Assembly: GCA_018399555.1 (NCBI GenBank)
Contig: JAGYOL010000005.1
Location: forward strand, 1-49,577
DNA from: Kiritimatiellia bacterium
GTDB taxonomy: Bacteria > Verrucomicrobiota > Kiritimatiellia > RFP12 > UBA1067
Direction: 5' to 3'
DNA: 49,577 bases
Shown: piece by piece, positions 41,208-49,577 of the stretch
How positions within the stretch are numbered: the first letter of the stretch is position 1
How the letters are laid out: the number at the start of each line of letters is the position of its first letter
The notes under the pieces: model-generated
The model's input: only the letters and a program-made list of their open reading frames with translations
Told to the model about the DNA's origin: nothing
Database searches by the model: none
Translations under genes and position numbers: made by a program

Positions 41208-43175
41208 ATGGAAAACACTTTCCACATAGAGTCGCGTTATAAACCGACCGGTGATCAGCCCGTGGCGATTGGCAAGATCGTCGACGGACTGCGTGCCGGT
41301 CGGGAAAGACTGGTGCTGGAAGGTGTGACCGGCTCAGGTAAGACCTTCACAATGGCCAACGTCATCGCTCAGTGGGGTAAACCCACTCTTGTGCTTTCAC
41401 ATAACAAAACGCTGGCAGCGCAGCTCTTTGCTGAATTGAAAAGTTTTTTCCCCGACAACGCGGTCGAATATTTCATCAGCTACTACGACTATTATCAGCC
41501 TGAGGCTTATATTCCCCAGACCGACACCTACATTGAAAAAGATGCCTCTATCAACGAAGAGATTGAGCGCTATCGACTATCCGCCACCAATTCGCTGCTA
41601 GGACGTCGCGATGTGATTATTGTCGCCTCGGTCTCTTGTATCTATGGACTGGGTTCTCCGGAAGATTACCGTGAAATGCTGGTCGATCTGCGTGAGGGTG
41701 CAGAATTGGAACGTGATGCCGTTCTGACAAAACTGGTCGATATTCAATACACCCGTAACGACTATGAATCTTCGCCCGGGACATTTCGTGTGCGCGGCGA
41801 CACCGTTGATATTTTTCCTTCCTATGAGCAGAGCGGCTATCGCATATCGTTTTTCGGTGATCAGATCGAAGATATCCGTCGCTTTGAACCGGTGAGCGGT
41901 AAAACGGGTCCGCCGCTGCTGCGGGCTGTCATCTCGCCGGCCAAACATTTCGTTATGCCGCAGGAAAAGGTGGTGGTAGCACTCGATGATATTTATGCCG
42001 AGCTTGACGAACGTGTTGCGTGGTTTGAACAGCACGGCAAACTGATCGAAGCGCAGAGGATCAAACAACGCACCGAATTTGACATGGAGATGCTCAGAGA
42101 ACTGGGTTACTGCAGCGGAATAGAAAACTACTCACGCCATCTGGCACGCCGCCGACCCGGTGAGACTCCAGCCTGCCTGCTTGATTACTTCGACGGTGAA
42201 TTCCTGACGATCATCGATGAATCACATGTGACACTGCCGCAGTTACGCGCCATGTACAACGGCGACCAGGCCCGCAAAGGCACTCTGATCGAGCATGGCT
42301 TCCGGCTGCCATCAGCACGGGATAACCGCCCGCTCAATTTTGAAGAATTTATGTGTAAAACCAGCGCAATCATATTTGCCTCCGCCACACCGGCTTTTTA
42401 TGAGCGCGAAACGAGTGATCTCCTCGCTCAGCAGATCATCAGACCTACCGGACTGCTTGACCCGCCTGTTGAGGTGCGTCCGCTGAAGAATCAGATTGAT
42501 GATCTGATGGAGCAGATTCAACGCACAGTGGAAACGGGAGGACGGGTTTTGGTTACCACCCTCACCAAGCGCAGTTCGGAAGATTTGACTGCCTATCTGC
42601 GGGAAACCGGTGTGCGGGTGGAGTATCTGCACAGCGATATCGACGCAATCGAGCGGGTTGAGATACTGGGACGGCTGCGCTCCGGTGAATTCGACTGTCT
42701 GATTGGCATAAATCTGCTGCGTGAAGGACTCGACCTGCCGGAAGTTTCACTGGTGGCGGTGCTGGATGCGGACAAGGAGGGTTTTCTGCGGTCGGCCACA
42801 GCTCTGATGCAGACCGCCGGACGGGCCGCCCGTCACGAGAAAGGGCGGGTTGTGCTCTATGCCGACAGGATCACCGCCGCGATACGCGACATGATCGATA
42901 TCACCTCTGCCCGCAGAACGCGTCAGAAACAATATAATGCCGAATATGGCATTACACCGCGCAGTGTGATTCGCGAGATCAGTGAAACAATGGCTGTTTA
43001 TCGCGAAGGTAAGCGGGTTGAAAGGTCGATTGTCGCGACAGACGATGAGCACTACGACATACATGAAGCTGTCAACCAGCTGGAGCGTGAGATGCTCGCT
43101 GCCGCCGATGCTCTCGAGTTCGAACGCGCCGCAGTTTTGCGTGATGAAATCAAAGAGCTTAAACAAATGATTTAA
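41208..43175 (+). CDS. uvrB: Excinuclease ABC subunit B (UvrB)
   Basis: This 655-residue nucleotide-excision-repair helicase-like protein receives damaged DNA from UvrA and recruits UvrC. It has Walker A in LEGVTGSGKT (about 36-46), the beta-hairpin segment YYDYYQPEAYIPQTDTY, DESHVTLPQ as motif II, and the helicase C-terminal part with GRVLVTTLTKRSSEDLT and GRAARHEKGRVVLYAD. A C-terminal UVR motif HEAVNQLEREMLAAADALEF completes it and binds UvrC. Length is normal. The start lacks an evident ribosome site. No uvrA or uvrC neighbour is seen in this window. Confidence 0.97.
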   Translation: MENTFHIESRYKPTGDQPVAIGKIVDGLRAGRERLVLEGVTGSGKTFTMANVIAQWGKPTLVLSHNKTLAAQLFAELKSFFPDNAVEYFISYYDYYQPEAYIPQTDTYIEKDASINEEIERYRLSATNSLLGRRDVIIVASVSCIYGLGSPEDYREMLVDLREGAELERDAVLTKLVDIQYTRNDYESSPGTFRVRGDTVDIFPSYEQSGYRISFFGDQIEDIRRFEPVSGKTGPPLLRAVISPAKHFVMPQEKVVVALDDIYAELDERVAWFEQHGKLIEAQRIKQRTEFDMEMLRELGYCSGIENYSRHLARRRPGETPACLLDYFDGEFLTIIDESHVTLPQLRAMYNGDQARKGTLIEHGFRLPSARDNRPLNFEEFMCKTSAIIFASATPAFYERETSDLLAQQIIRPTGLLDPPVEVRPLKNQIDDLMEQIQRTVETGGRVLVTTLTKRSSEDLTAYLRETGVRVEYLHSDIDAIERVEILGRLRSGEFDCLIGINLLREGLDLPEVSLVAVLDADKEGFLRSATALMQTAGRAARHEKGRVVLYADRITAAIRDMIDITSARRTRQKQYNAEYGITPRSVIREISETMAVYREGKRVERSIVATDDEHYDIHEAVNQLEREMLAAADALEFERAAVLRDEIKELKQMI

Positions 43176-43317
43176 AAACCTCCAGGCAGAATCACCGGCG
43201 TTTCAACTTCGTAGGTCCGGCATGAAACCGGAGCTGCATGAGCACCGCCCAGCGCAGCGCAGCTACTGGTCTGATAAGGTCGTTATTCCAACTTTTGATT
43301 TTTTTTTATTTATCTGC

Positions 43318-43346
43318 TTGACTATCCGGATGCGCCTTTCTACCCT
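43318..43346 (+). promoter_or_regulatory. Candidate promoter for the CBS-domain gene
   Basis: TTGACT (43318-43323), a 17-base spacer and TACCCT (43341-43346) resemble a housekeeping promoter; the -10 box is weak. A ten-base perfect palindrome TGTGATCACA follows at 43378-43387, about 35 bases before the start codon, where a repressor could sit. The remaining gap after uvrB (43176-43317) shows no gene. Confidence 0.4.
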
Positions 43347-43422
43347 AGTTCCGAAACTGGTAATCTTTGTGTGACGATGTGATCACATAATATTATGAAA
43401 AAATGATATAAGGGAACTATCT

Positions 43423-43872
43423 ATGAAAATGAGTACACCGGTAAGTCAACTGTTGTCAAGCAAGGGAACCGAAATTTTTAAGATTACTCCGGATGAGAGT
43501 GTATACAATGCGGTTAAGCTGATGGATGAGAAGGCAGTCGGCTCTCTGCTGGTGCTTGACGAGGATGAGCAACTTATCGGAATTTTTTCTGAACGTGATT
43601 GTTTTCGTAAAGTGGTGCTGGAGGGGCGTCGTTCGATGGATGTCAAGGTGGATGAGGTGATGACCAAAAAGGTCGTTTACGTTTCGCCGGATAACACAGT
43701 CGATGAATGTATGGCCCTTATGACCGAAAAACGGTTCAGGCACCTGCCGGTGATTGATGACAAGGGCTCGATTCTCGGCGTGATTTCCAGCGGGGACCTG
43801 GTCAAACATGTTGCCTCGGAAGAAGAGTTCCTTATTCAGAACCTTGAGAAGTACATCCAGGGTTCGCTCTGA
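43423..43872 (+). CDS. Two-CBS-domain protein
   Basis: This 149-residue cytoplasmic protein is made almost only of a CBS pair. CBS1 (about 5-65) has DESVYNAVKLMDEKAVGSLL and LIGIFSERDC. CBS2 (about 75-137) has VMTKKVVYVSPDNTVDECMA and LGVISSGDLV. Such pairs bind adenosyl nucleotides (AMP, ATP, SAM or NAD(H)) in the cleft and regulate partner enzymes, but the partner is unknown. A GGGA element precedes the ATG. It lies about 110 bases upstream of the hydrogenase operon on the same strand, so an energy-sensing role towards it is possible but not shown. Confidence 0.9.
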   Translation: MKMSTPVSQLLSSKGTEIFKITPDESVYNAVKLMDEKAVGSLLVLDEDEQLIGIFSERDCFRKVVLEGRRSMDVKVDEVMTKKVVYVSPDNTVDECMALMTEKRFRHLPVIDDKGSILGVISSGDLVKHVASEEEFLIQNLEKYIQGSL

Positions 43873-43949
43873 TATAACTGCGGTTTTTAAGTACTGATTC
43901 TCCCGTTCCGGCATCGATTCTGTTTTGATGCTGGACACCAACTCATAAA

Positions 43950-43976
43950 CCTGAAGCATCTTTGTGCTTCTTCAGG
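43950..43976 (+). promoter_or_regulatory. Hairpin overlapping the hydC ribosome binding site
   Basis: CCTGAAG (43950-43956) pairs with CTTCAGG (43970-43976); an inner GAAGCA/TGCTTC stem is an alternative. The last three bases of the 3' arm belong to AGGAGGT (43974-43980), the ribosome site of hydC at 43985. Folding would hide part of that site, so translation of the operon could respond to RNA structure, protein binding or temperature. Confidence 0.5.
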
Positions 43977-43984
43977 AGGTATAA

Positions 43985-44539
43985 ATGTCCATTGATGATT
44001 CAAACGCGGGTGCCTGCGCATGTGCATGTTCGGAACCGCCCTCAGAGGCTGAACAGTTCTCTCGGTTGGATGAGGTGATAGCGGAGTATCGCAACAAAGC
44101 GGGGGGGTTGATTCCGGCACTTCAGATAGCTCAGTCGCTCTTTGGATATCTACCTGACACAGTAGTCAACCGAATTGCCGAAGGTTTCGGTAAGACCGTC
44201 AGTGAGGTGGCAGGTGTCATCTCATTCTACTCCTTTTTCACTCGCAATCCGCGCGGAAAATATCTTATCCGTGTATGTCTCGGAACCGCCTGCTATGTCC
44301 GCGGCGGTAAAGAGGTTCTGGATGCTCTCAAAAAGAAACTTTCGATCGATGTGGGCGAAACAACCGAGGACCGTTTGTTTTCGCTTGAAGTGGGCCGCTG
44401 TTTCGGAGCCTGCGGCATGGCACCGGTTGTGATGGTCAATGACGAAACCTATCAGAGGGTTAAACCCGCACGTATCAATGAGTTGCTGATGCAGGTTACA
44501 GCTGATGACAATGAGTCGGAACAGGGGGATGCACAATGA
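43985..44539 (+). CDS. hydC: [FeFe] hydrogenase HydC subunit (NuoE-like, [2Fe-2S])
   Basis: This 184-residue subunit has the thioredoxin-like NuoE fold with four [2Fe-2S] ligands: Cys98 and Cys103 in RVCLGTACYVRGG, Cys139 and Cys143 in GRCFGACGMAPVV. IPALQIAQSLFGYLPDTVV and VISFYSFFTRNPRG are conserved NuoE blocks. It passes electrons between HydB and the rest of the complex in trimeric bifurcating hydrogenases. An extra Cys-rich N-terminus (ACACACSE, Cys11, 13 and 15) is not a standard NuoE feature. A strong AGGAGGT fixes the start. Its stop overlaps the hydB ATG by four bases (ATGA), so translation is coupled. Confidence 0.93.
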   Translation: MSIDDSNAGACACACSEPPSEAEQFSRLDEVIAEYRNKAGGLIPALQIAQSLFGYLPDTVVNRIAEGFGKTVSEVAGVISFYSFFTRNPRGKYLIRVCLGTACYVRGGKEVLDALKKKLSIDVGETTEDRLFSLEVGRCFGACGMAPVVMVNDETYQRVKPARINELLMQVTADDNESEQGDAQ

Positions 44540-47500
44540 GCGACAATAAATTGACGAAAATTTGCACGGCATCGGATTTGACAGCTCTGCGGGAAAAACT
44601 GCAGGCCGAGACTCAAAACTCCGCACAGCAGCAGAAAAAACAGATTCTGATCTGTTTTGGAGGCAGTTGTCTGGCATCCGGTGCCATGCAGTTCCGTGAC
44701 GCACTGCGTGACGAACTGGGAAAGGCGGGCCTCTCCGAACAGGTGGCGATTGTGGAAACCGGCTGTATGGGACCATGCGTGGCCGGCCCGGTGGCACTGA
44801 TCGGCGAAGATCGCACATTTTATCAGGGTCTTAAAGCGGAGGATGCAGCGGAGATCGTTCAATCTCATATCATCGGCGGCAAACGTGTTGAGCGTCTGCT
44901 TGCCAGTTCAGTCGACGGCAAGGTGCCGACACCCTGTCAGCAGGACATGGATTTCTTCAAACGCCAGACCCGGATTGTACTGCGTAACTGCGGCTGGATT
45001 GATCCGACGCGTATTCATGAGACCATTGAACGTGATGGCTACGCCGCATTGGCGCGGGCGCTCAGTGAACTTTCGCCTGATCAGATTGTAGAAGAGATGG
45101 AGCTTTCCGGGTTGCGGGGCCGGGGTGGGGCCGGTTTCCCGACCTTTCTAAAGTGGAAGTTCGCCAAGGATTGTCCCTCGGAGGTACGCTACGTGCTGTG
45201 TAATGCGGATGAAGGTGATCCTGGAGCGTATATGGATCGCTCAGTACTGGAGGGAGATCCGCATGCTGTGATCGAGGGTATGGCACTGGCAGCTTACGCC
45301 ATCGGTGCCCGACAGGGTTATGTGTATGTGCGGGCGGAGTATCCGTTGGCCGTCGAACGTCTGAACATAGCTATCGAACAGGCACGCGCTTGCGGTCTGC
45401 TGGGTGAAAAGATTCTTGGCAGTGATTTCTGCTTCGATCTGGAGATTCGTATGGGTTCCGGCGCATTCGTCTGCGGCGAGGAAACCGCGTTGATAGCTTC
45501 GATCGAAGGTAAACGCGGTGAGCCGCGTCCGCGTCCGCCATTTCCCGCACACAAGGGTTTATGGGGTAAGCCGACTGTCCTTAACAATGTTGAAACTTAT
45601 GCCAATGTGCCGGCGATAATTCTCAAGGGCGGCGAATGGTATGCCGAACTGGGCACCGATAAAAGCAAGGGCACCAAGGTTTTCGCACTGGCTGGTGCTG
45701 TGAAAAACACCGGCCTGGTGGAGGTGCCGATCGGCACCTCCCTGGGTGAGCTGGTTTATGATATCGGCGGCGGCATCCCGAACGGTAAAAACTATAAGGC
45801 AGCGCAGATCGGAGGACCATCGGGAGGGTGCATCCCGCGTGAACATCTCAATGTGCCGCTGGACTATGAGTCGCTGGCTGAACTGGGCGCAATTATCGGT
45901 TCAGGTGGTCTGATTGTGATGGATGAGGACACCTGTATGGTGGATGTGGCACGATTTTTCATTGAGTTCGTGCAGGAGGAAAGCTGCGGCAAGTGTGTGC
46001 CCTGTCGTGTCGGAACACGTCGGATGCTCGAGATTCTCGACCGAATCTGCACCGGTAAAGGCGAAATAGAGGATATCGACCGGTTGATCGAGCTGGGTGA
46101 ATTCATTAAAAAGGCTTCGCTGTGCGGACTCGGTCAGACTGCACCTAATCCGGTTCTCTCCACAATTCGCCACTTCCGCAAAGAGTATGAACAACATATC
46201 ATTGACAAGCATTGCGAAGCAGGGGTATGTCCTGAACTGGTGCGTGCACCCTGCCTGAGTGCCTGCCCATGCGGCGTGGATGTGCCGGGCTTCGTCTCGC
46301 TGGTCGGCGACCAACGTTACGAAGAGGCACTCAAGTTGCATCGTGAACGCAATCCCTTCGCCTCGGTCTGCGCACGGGTCTGTTTTCACACCTGCGAGGA
46401 TAAGTGTCGCCGGGCAAGTCTTGATGCGCCGGTTTCCATCCGTGCAATCAAACGTTTCATGGTGGATCAGGAGGTTACACCGCAGATACCGGAGGTTCAT
46501 GAAAACGCTGAAAATGCAAGTCGCCGAATCGCCATTGTCGGAGCCGGTCCGGCCGGTTTGTCATGCGCCTATTTTCTGGCGCGGCTGGGTTACAAGCCGG
46601 TTGTGTTTGAGAGTGAACCGCGTCCCGGAGGAATGCTGGTACAGGCCATACCGGCCTACCGGCTGCCGCGTGAGGAGCTGGCACGAGAAATCCGCCTGAT
46701 CGAAGAGCTCGGTGTTGATATCAGAACCAGACAGAGTCTGGGCCGTGATTTCACACTTCAGAGTCTAAAAGAGAGTGGTTTTGAACTTGTTTATCTGGCA
46801 GTCGGTGCTCCTCAGGGTGTTGACTTGCAGGTTGAAGGCAATGATGCCGAAGGCGTGACCGAAGCGATGAGCTTCCTGCGTGAGTACAATATCCGCGGTT
46901 CGGTGCCGGTGGGACAAAAGGTTGCGGTGATCGGCGGCGGTAACGCGGCGATCGATGCCGCCCGCACCGCGTTGCGACTGGGTGCTGAAGAGGTGACGGT
47001 TATTTACCGTCGCACACGTGGTCAAATGCCGGCCTACGCGGAGGAGATTGAAGATGCTCTGCTTGAAGGTGTCAGGTTGCGTACCCTGCTTAATCCTGCG
47101 GAATTTGTAATTGAAAACGGCAGGGTGAGCGGAGTGAAATGCCGACCGATGAAGCTGGGTGAGTTCGATCGCTCCGGACGACGCCGAGCACGGGACGATC
47201 AGGCCGTTGAGGACGAAATCGTGCAGGCGGACCAGGTTATCATGGCGATAGGCCAGGCACTGGACCGTAATATGGTATGTTCCGGGATCGAAGTGGAGTT
47301 CGACGAAAAAGGCTGGGTTAAGGCCGATCCGCGTAACGGAGCAACCTCGATACCTTGGTTGTTCGCCGGAGGTGACGCCGTGACCGGTCCTTCCTCGGTG
47401 GCGGAAGCCATCGGAGCCGGTGAAAAAGCGGCGGTGGCAATGGATGCGCAACTGACCGGTAACTGGCACGCTTTCTGGCGTGGTTACCGCGATCGCGGAG

Positions 47501-47691
47501 TGCACTTCGATCCTGATGCCGACCCGCTCAATTATGCGCGTGAGAAACTGCCGACCATTGCGGTTGCGAAACGACGTCATAATTTCAGTGAGGTGGAACA
47601 ACCATGGACCGAGGCCGCCGCCATACGGCAGGCCAGAAGATGTTTGCGTTGCGACTATGGCAAACAACCGTGCGAATGTGAATGTGAATAG
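44536..47691 (+). CDS. hydB: HydB (NuoF-like) fused to a GltD/NfnB-like FAD-NADPH module
   Basis: This 1051-residue flavoprotein joins two electron-transfer units. Residues 1-125 form a thioredoxin-like [2Fe-2S] domain (Cys40, 45, 77, 81). About 150-555 is NuoF-like: FMN/NADH site SGLRGRGGAGFPTFLKW, SLBB region, and a 4Fe-4S site with Cys484, 487, 490 and 530. KHCEAGVC follows. HydB then normally carries a 2x[4Fe-4S] ferredoxin domain. Here PCLSACPCGVDVPGF and CARVCFHTCEDKCRR introduce a GltD/NfnB-type oxidoreductase with FAD motif AIVGAGPAGLSCAYF (about 666-680) and NADPH motif VIGGGNAAIDAARTA (about 798-812). A Cys-rich tail (CLRCDYGKQPCECECE) ends it. It probably couples NADH and NADPH to ferredoxin and H2. 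Confidence 0.93.
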   Translation: MSDNKLTKICTASDLTALREKLQAETQNSAQQQKKQILICFGGSCLASGAMQFRDALRDELGKAGLSEQVAIVETGCMGPCVAGPVALIGEDRTFYQGLKAEDAAEIVQSHIIGGKRVERLLASSVDGKVPTPCQQDMDFFKRQTRIVLRNCGWIDPTRIHETIERDGYAALARALSELSPDQIVEEMELSGLRGRGGAGFPTFLKWKFAKDCPSEVRYVLCNADEGDPGAYMDRSVLEGDPHAVIEGMALAAYAIGARQGYVYVRAEYPLAVERLNIAIEQARACGLLGEKILGSDFCFDLEIRMGSGAFVCGEETALIASIEGKRGEPRPRPPFPAHKGLWGKPTVLNNVETYANVPAIILKGGEWYAELGTDKSKGTKVFALAGAVKNTGLVEVPIGTSLGELVYDIGGGIPNGKNYKAAQIGGPSGGCIPREHLNVPLDYESLAELGAIIGSGGLIVMDEDTCMVDVARFFIEFVQEESCGKCVPCRVGTRRMLEILDRICTGKGEIEDIDRLIELGEFIKKASLCGLGQTAPNPVLSTIRHFRKEYEQHIIDKHCEAGVCPELVRAPCLSACPCGVDVPGFVSLVGDQRYEEALKLHRERNPFASVCARVCFHTCEDKCRRASLDAPVSIRAIKRFMVDQEVTPQIPEVHENAENASRRIAIVGAGPAGLSCAYFLARLGYKPVVFESEPRPGGMLVQAIPAYRLPREELAREIRLIEELGVDIRTRQSLGRDFTLQSLKESGFELVYLAVGAPQGVDLQVEGNDAEGVTEAMSFLREYNIRGSVPVGQKVAVIGGGNAAIDAARTALRLGAEEVTVIYRRTRGQMPAYAEEIEDALLEGVRLRTLLNPAEFVIENGRVSGVKCRPMKLGEFDRSGRRRARDDQAVEDEIVQADQVIMAIGQALDRNMVCSGIEVEFDEKGWVKADPRNGATSIPWLFAGGDAVTGPSSVAEAIGAGEKAAVAMDAQLTGNWHAFWRGYRDRGVHFDPDADPLNYAREKLPTIAVAKRRHNFSEVEQPWTEAAAIRQARRCLRCDYGKQPCECECE

Positions 47692-47712
47692 ACTTTAAGC
47701 GGAGATTTTAAG

Positions 47713-49494
47713 ATGATTAACTTGGAAATTAACAATCAGCCGTTACAGGTTCCGGAAGGAGCCACAATTCTGGAAGCGGCCCGTCAGATCAATGTGCAGA
47801 TACCCACTCTTTGCCATATGGAAAACCGCGAGCCGATCGGTGCCTGTCGGGTGTGCGTGGTTGAAGTTGAGGGTGCTAAAACCCTCATGGCCGCCTGTTC
47901 AACACCGGCAACCGAGGGCATGGTGATTAAAACACACAGCAGGGCGGCGCGTTCGGCAAGGCGTAATGTGGTGGAATTGCTGCTTTCGGAGCATGACGGC
48001 AACTGCCAGACCTGCGAGCGCGGCAGCGACTGCGAACTGCGGAAACTGGCTGAAGAGATGGGTATCGGTGATGTGGTCTATGAAGGTGCCAAGGCCAGAG
48101 CGCATTTTGATGATTCAACACCCGCCTTGGTGCGTGACAATGCCAAGTGCATCAAATGCCGCCGATGTGTGACCGTCTGCAACGAGATTCAGGGTGTCGG
48201 TGCTCTATTTCCGCAGGATCGCGGTTTTGACACAATTATCGGGCCGGCCTTCGCACTTGATCTCAAAGATGTAGCCTGCGTTCAATGCGGCCAGTGTGCC
48301 GCAGTTTGTCCGGTAGGGGCCATAGTCGAAAAAAACAGCATCGATGATGTCTGGAAGGCGATCGAAAATCCCGATTTGCATGTTGTTGTACAGACTGCTC
48401 CGGCCATCCGGGCGGCACTGGGTGAGGAATTTGGACTGGAACCGGGCAGCCGGGTGACAGGGCAGATGGTCGCCGCACTGCGCCGTCTCGGCTTCGATGC
48501 AATCTTCGACACCAACTTCACCGCCGACCTGACAATCATGGAGGAGGGTAACGAGTTGCTTACCCGTCTGAAGAAGGCTCTGGTGAACAAAGAGGATGTG
48601 GCTCTGCCGATGTTCACAAGCTGCTCGCCGGGGTGGATCAACTTTGCCGAGTTCTATTATCCGCAATTCCTGCCCAATATCTCAACCTGTAAATCACCTC
48701 AGCAGATGTTCGGCGCGGTAGCTAAGAGTTATTACGCACAGAAAATCGGAGTTGAACCGAAAAACATGGTGGTGGTTTCGGTGATGCCCTGCACCGCAAA
48801 GAAATTTGAGTGTCAGCGACCCGAAATGACCGCCAGCGGCGTACAGGATGTCGACTATGTTCTGACTACCCGCGAGTTGGCCCGCATGATCAAGGAGGCC
48901 GGGCTCGATTTCAACAGCCTGCCGGATGAACAGATGGATGCACCGCTTGGTCTCTCCAGCGGAGCGGCGGATATTTTCGCCAACACCGGCGGTGTTATGG
49001 AAGCCGCGCTGCGTACCGCTTACGAAATTGTCACCGGCAGAGAACTGCCGGTTGATAACCTGCACATTAAACCGGTGGCCGGTCTGGAAGGCATTAAACA
49101 CGCTTCGCTTAAGGTAACCGATACGCTTGCGGACTGGAAATTTCTTGAGGGGGTTGAGTTAAAAGTGGCGGTCTGCCACGGTCTCGGCAACACACGCAAG
49201 CTGCTTGAGTATATAAAACTGCATGGAACGCCCTATCACTTTGTCGAGGTGATGACCTGTCCGGGCGGCTGCATCGGCGGCGGCGGTCAACCGCGCTACA
49301 CCGATGACTCAGTGCGTCTGAAAAGGATTGCAGGCATCTATGCGGAGGATGAAGGCAAGGAACTGCGTAAATCACATGAAAACCCGGATATACAAAAGCT
49401 CTATGCCGAGTTTCTGGGAGTTCCGCTGGGTGATAAAGCGCACCATCTGCTGCATACTCATTACAAGGCCAAACAAAAAACGGTTGAAGACTAA
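47713..49494 (+). CDS. hydA: [FeFe] hydrogenase catalytic subunit HydA
   Basis: This 593-residue enzyme makes or consumes H2 at an H-cluster. Accessory clusters come in order: [2Fe-2S] with Cys34, 45, 48 and 62; a His-ligated 4Fe-4S (His94, Cys98, 101, 107); and two ferredoxin-type 4Fe-4S sites, CIKCRRCVTVC (146-156) and CVQCGQCAAVCP (189-200). The H-cluster domain has L1 FTSCSPGW (Cys304, Ser305), L2 MPCTAKKFE (Cys360) and L3 EVMTCPGGCIGGGGQP (Cys516, 520). The small-subunit-like C-terminal helix is present (KSHENPDIQKLYAEFLG). The extra C-terminal [2Fe-2S] domain that I recall in Thermotoga-type HydA is absent. The gene follows hydB by 21 bases. Maturases HydEFG are not in this window. Confidence 0.95.
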   Translation: MINLEINNQPLQVPEGATILEAARQINVQIPTLCHMENREPIGACRVCVVEVEGAKTLMAACSTPATEGMVIKTHSRAARSARRNVVELLLSEHDGNCQTCERGSDCELRKLAEEMGIGDVVYEGAKARAHFDDSTPALVRDNAKCIKCRRCVTVCNEIQGVGALFPQDRGFDTIIGPAFALDLKDVACVQCGQCAAVCPVGAIVEKNSIDDVWKAIENPDLHVVVQTAPAIRAALGEEFGLEPGSRVTGQMVAALRRLGFDAIFDTNFTADLTIMEEGNELLTRLKKALVNKEDVALPMFTSCSPGWINFAEFYYPQFLPNISTCKSPQQMFGAVAKSYYAQKIGVEPKNMVVVSVMPCTAKKFECQRPEMTASGVQDVDYVLTTRELARMIKEAGLDFNSLPDEQMDAPLGLSSGAADIFANTGGVMEAALRTAYEIVTGRELPVDNLHIKPVAGLEGIKHASLKVTDTLADWKFLEGVELKVAVCHGLGNTRKLLEYIKLHGTPYHFVEVMTCPGGCIGGGGQPRYTDDSVRLKRIAGIYAEDEGKELRKSHENPDIQKLYAEFLGVPLGDKAHHLLHTHYKAKQKTVED

Positions 49495-49577
49495 CCCAGC
49501 GTAGCCGGAACCAAGCGGGGTCGTAGTTAAATATTTGACATTTGTTTTGATATTTTTGAACAATAAGTGCGCCATTC

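Noticed and set aside
43371-43387. CRP-like site TGTGA...TCACA
   Set aside because: The half-sites are eight bases apart rather than six; only the ten-base palindrome is certain.
46765-47667. 300-codon minus-strand ORF within hydB
   Set aside because: It is a shadow of the FAD-NADPH module, whose motifs are unmistakable on the plus strand.
1-49577. CRISPR array, integrated phage or complete insertion sequence
   Set aside because: No regularly spaced direct repeats, cas genes, phage structural genes or transposase frames were seen.

Overview
The window looks like chromosomal DNA of an anaerobic, fermentative, polysaccharide-using bacterium. The PVC superphylum (Lentisphaerota or Kiritimatiellota) is my best guess. 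It rests on the combination of large secreted DUF4091, right-handed beta-helix and GH78 proteins, a Tad pilus with Hanks kinase/FHA genes, the carboxyspermidine polyamine route, a multimeric [FeFe] hydrogenase, and dispersed AACCAC-type intergenic repeats. No 16S rRNA or other phylogenetic marker is present, so this placement is inference.

Layout. 1-0.6 kb: the 3' end of a pRiA4b ORF-3-like gene and a frameshifted DUF262 relic (decayed accessory DNA). 0.5-5.4 kb, minus strand: a fermentative D-lactate dehydrogenase, tRNA-Leu(UAA) with its own promoter, and a large exported DUF4091 glycosidase-like protein. 5.6-11.1 kb, plus strand: a complete polyamine cluster (arginine decarboxylase, agmatinase, carboxy(nor)spermidine synthase, carboxy(nor)spermidine decarboxylase) leading from arginine to putrescine and then spermidine. 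11.1-12.5 kb: a gene-free stretch full of palindromes and repeats, then a broken sialidase/golvesin-like gene beside a divergent AraC regulator.

13.4-35.7 kb: one long co-directional Tad (Flp pilus) locus. It holds two small Flp-type pilins, the prepilin peptidase, TadE/TadG-like pseudopilins, two small exported or membrane proteins, CpaB, the CpaC secretin, a CpaF ATPase carrying an N-terminal FHA domain, TadB and TadC. It then runs straight into a phosphosignalling block: an FHA membrane protein, a double-FHA membrane protein, a six-repeat Fn3 lipoprotein, a PP2C phosphatase and a tandem-kinase membrane protein with a PEGA domain. It ends with a second CpaF ATPase that lacks FHA. I read this as a Tad apparatus wired to threonine phosphorylation, and it is the most interesting system here. 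No TadZ/CpaE or TadD is recognisable in the locus.

35.8-41.0 kb: a secreted beta-helix protein and an alpha-L-rhamnosidase lipoprotein, suggesting pectin or rhamnose-glycan use. 41.2-43.9 kb: uvrB and a two-CBS-domain protein. 44.0-49.5 kb: a hydCBA operon for an electron-bifurcating-type [FeFe] hydrogenase. Its HydB subunit is fused to a GltD/NfnB-like FAD-NADPH module, which could link H2, ferredoxin, NAD(H) and NADP(H) in one complex. The polysaccharide enzymes, D-lactate dehydrogenase and hydrogenase fit a sugar-fermenting lifestyle.
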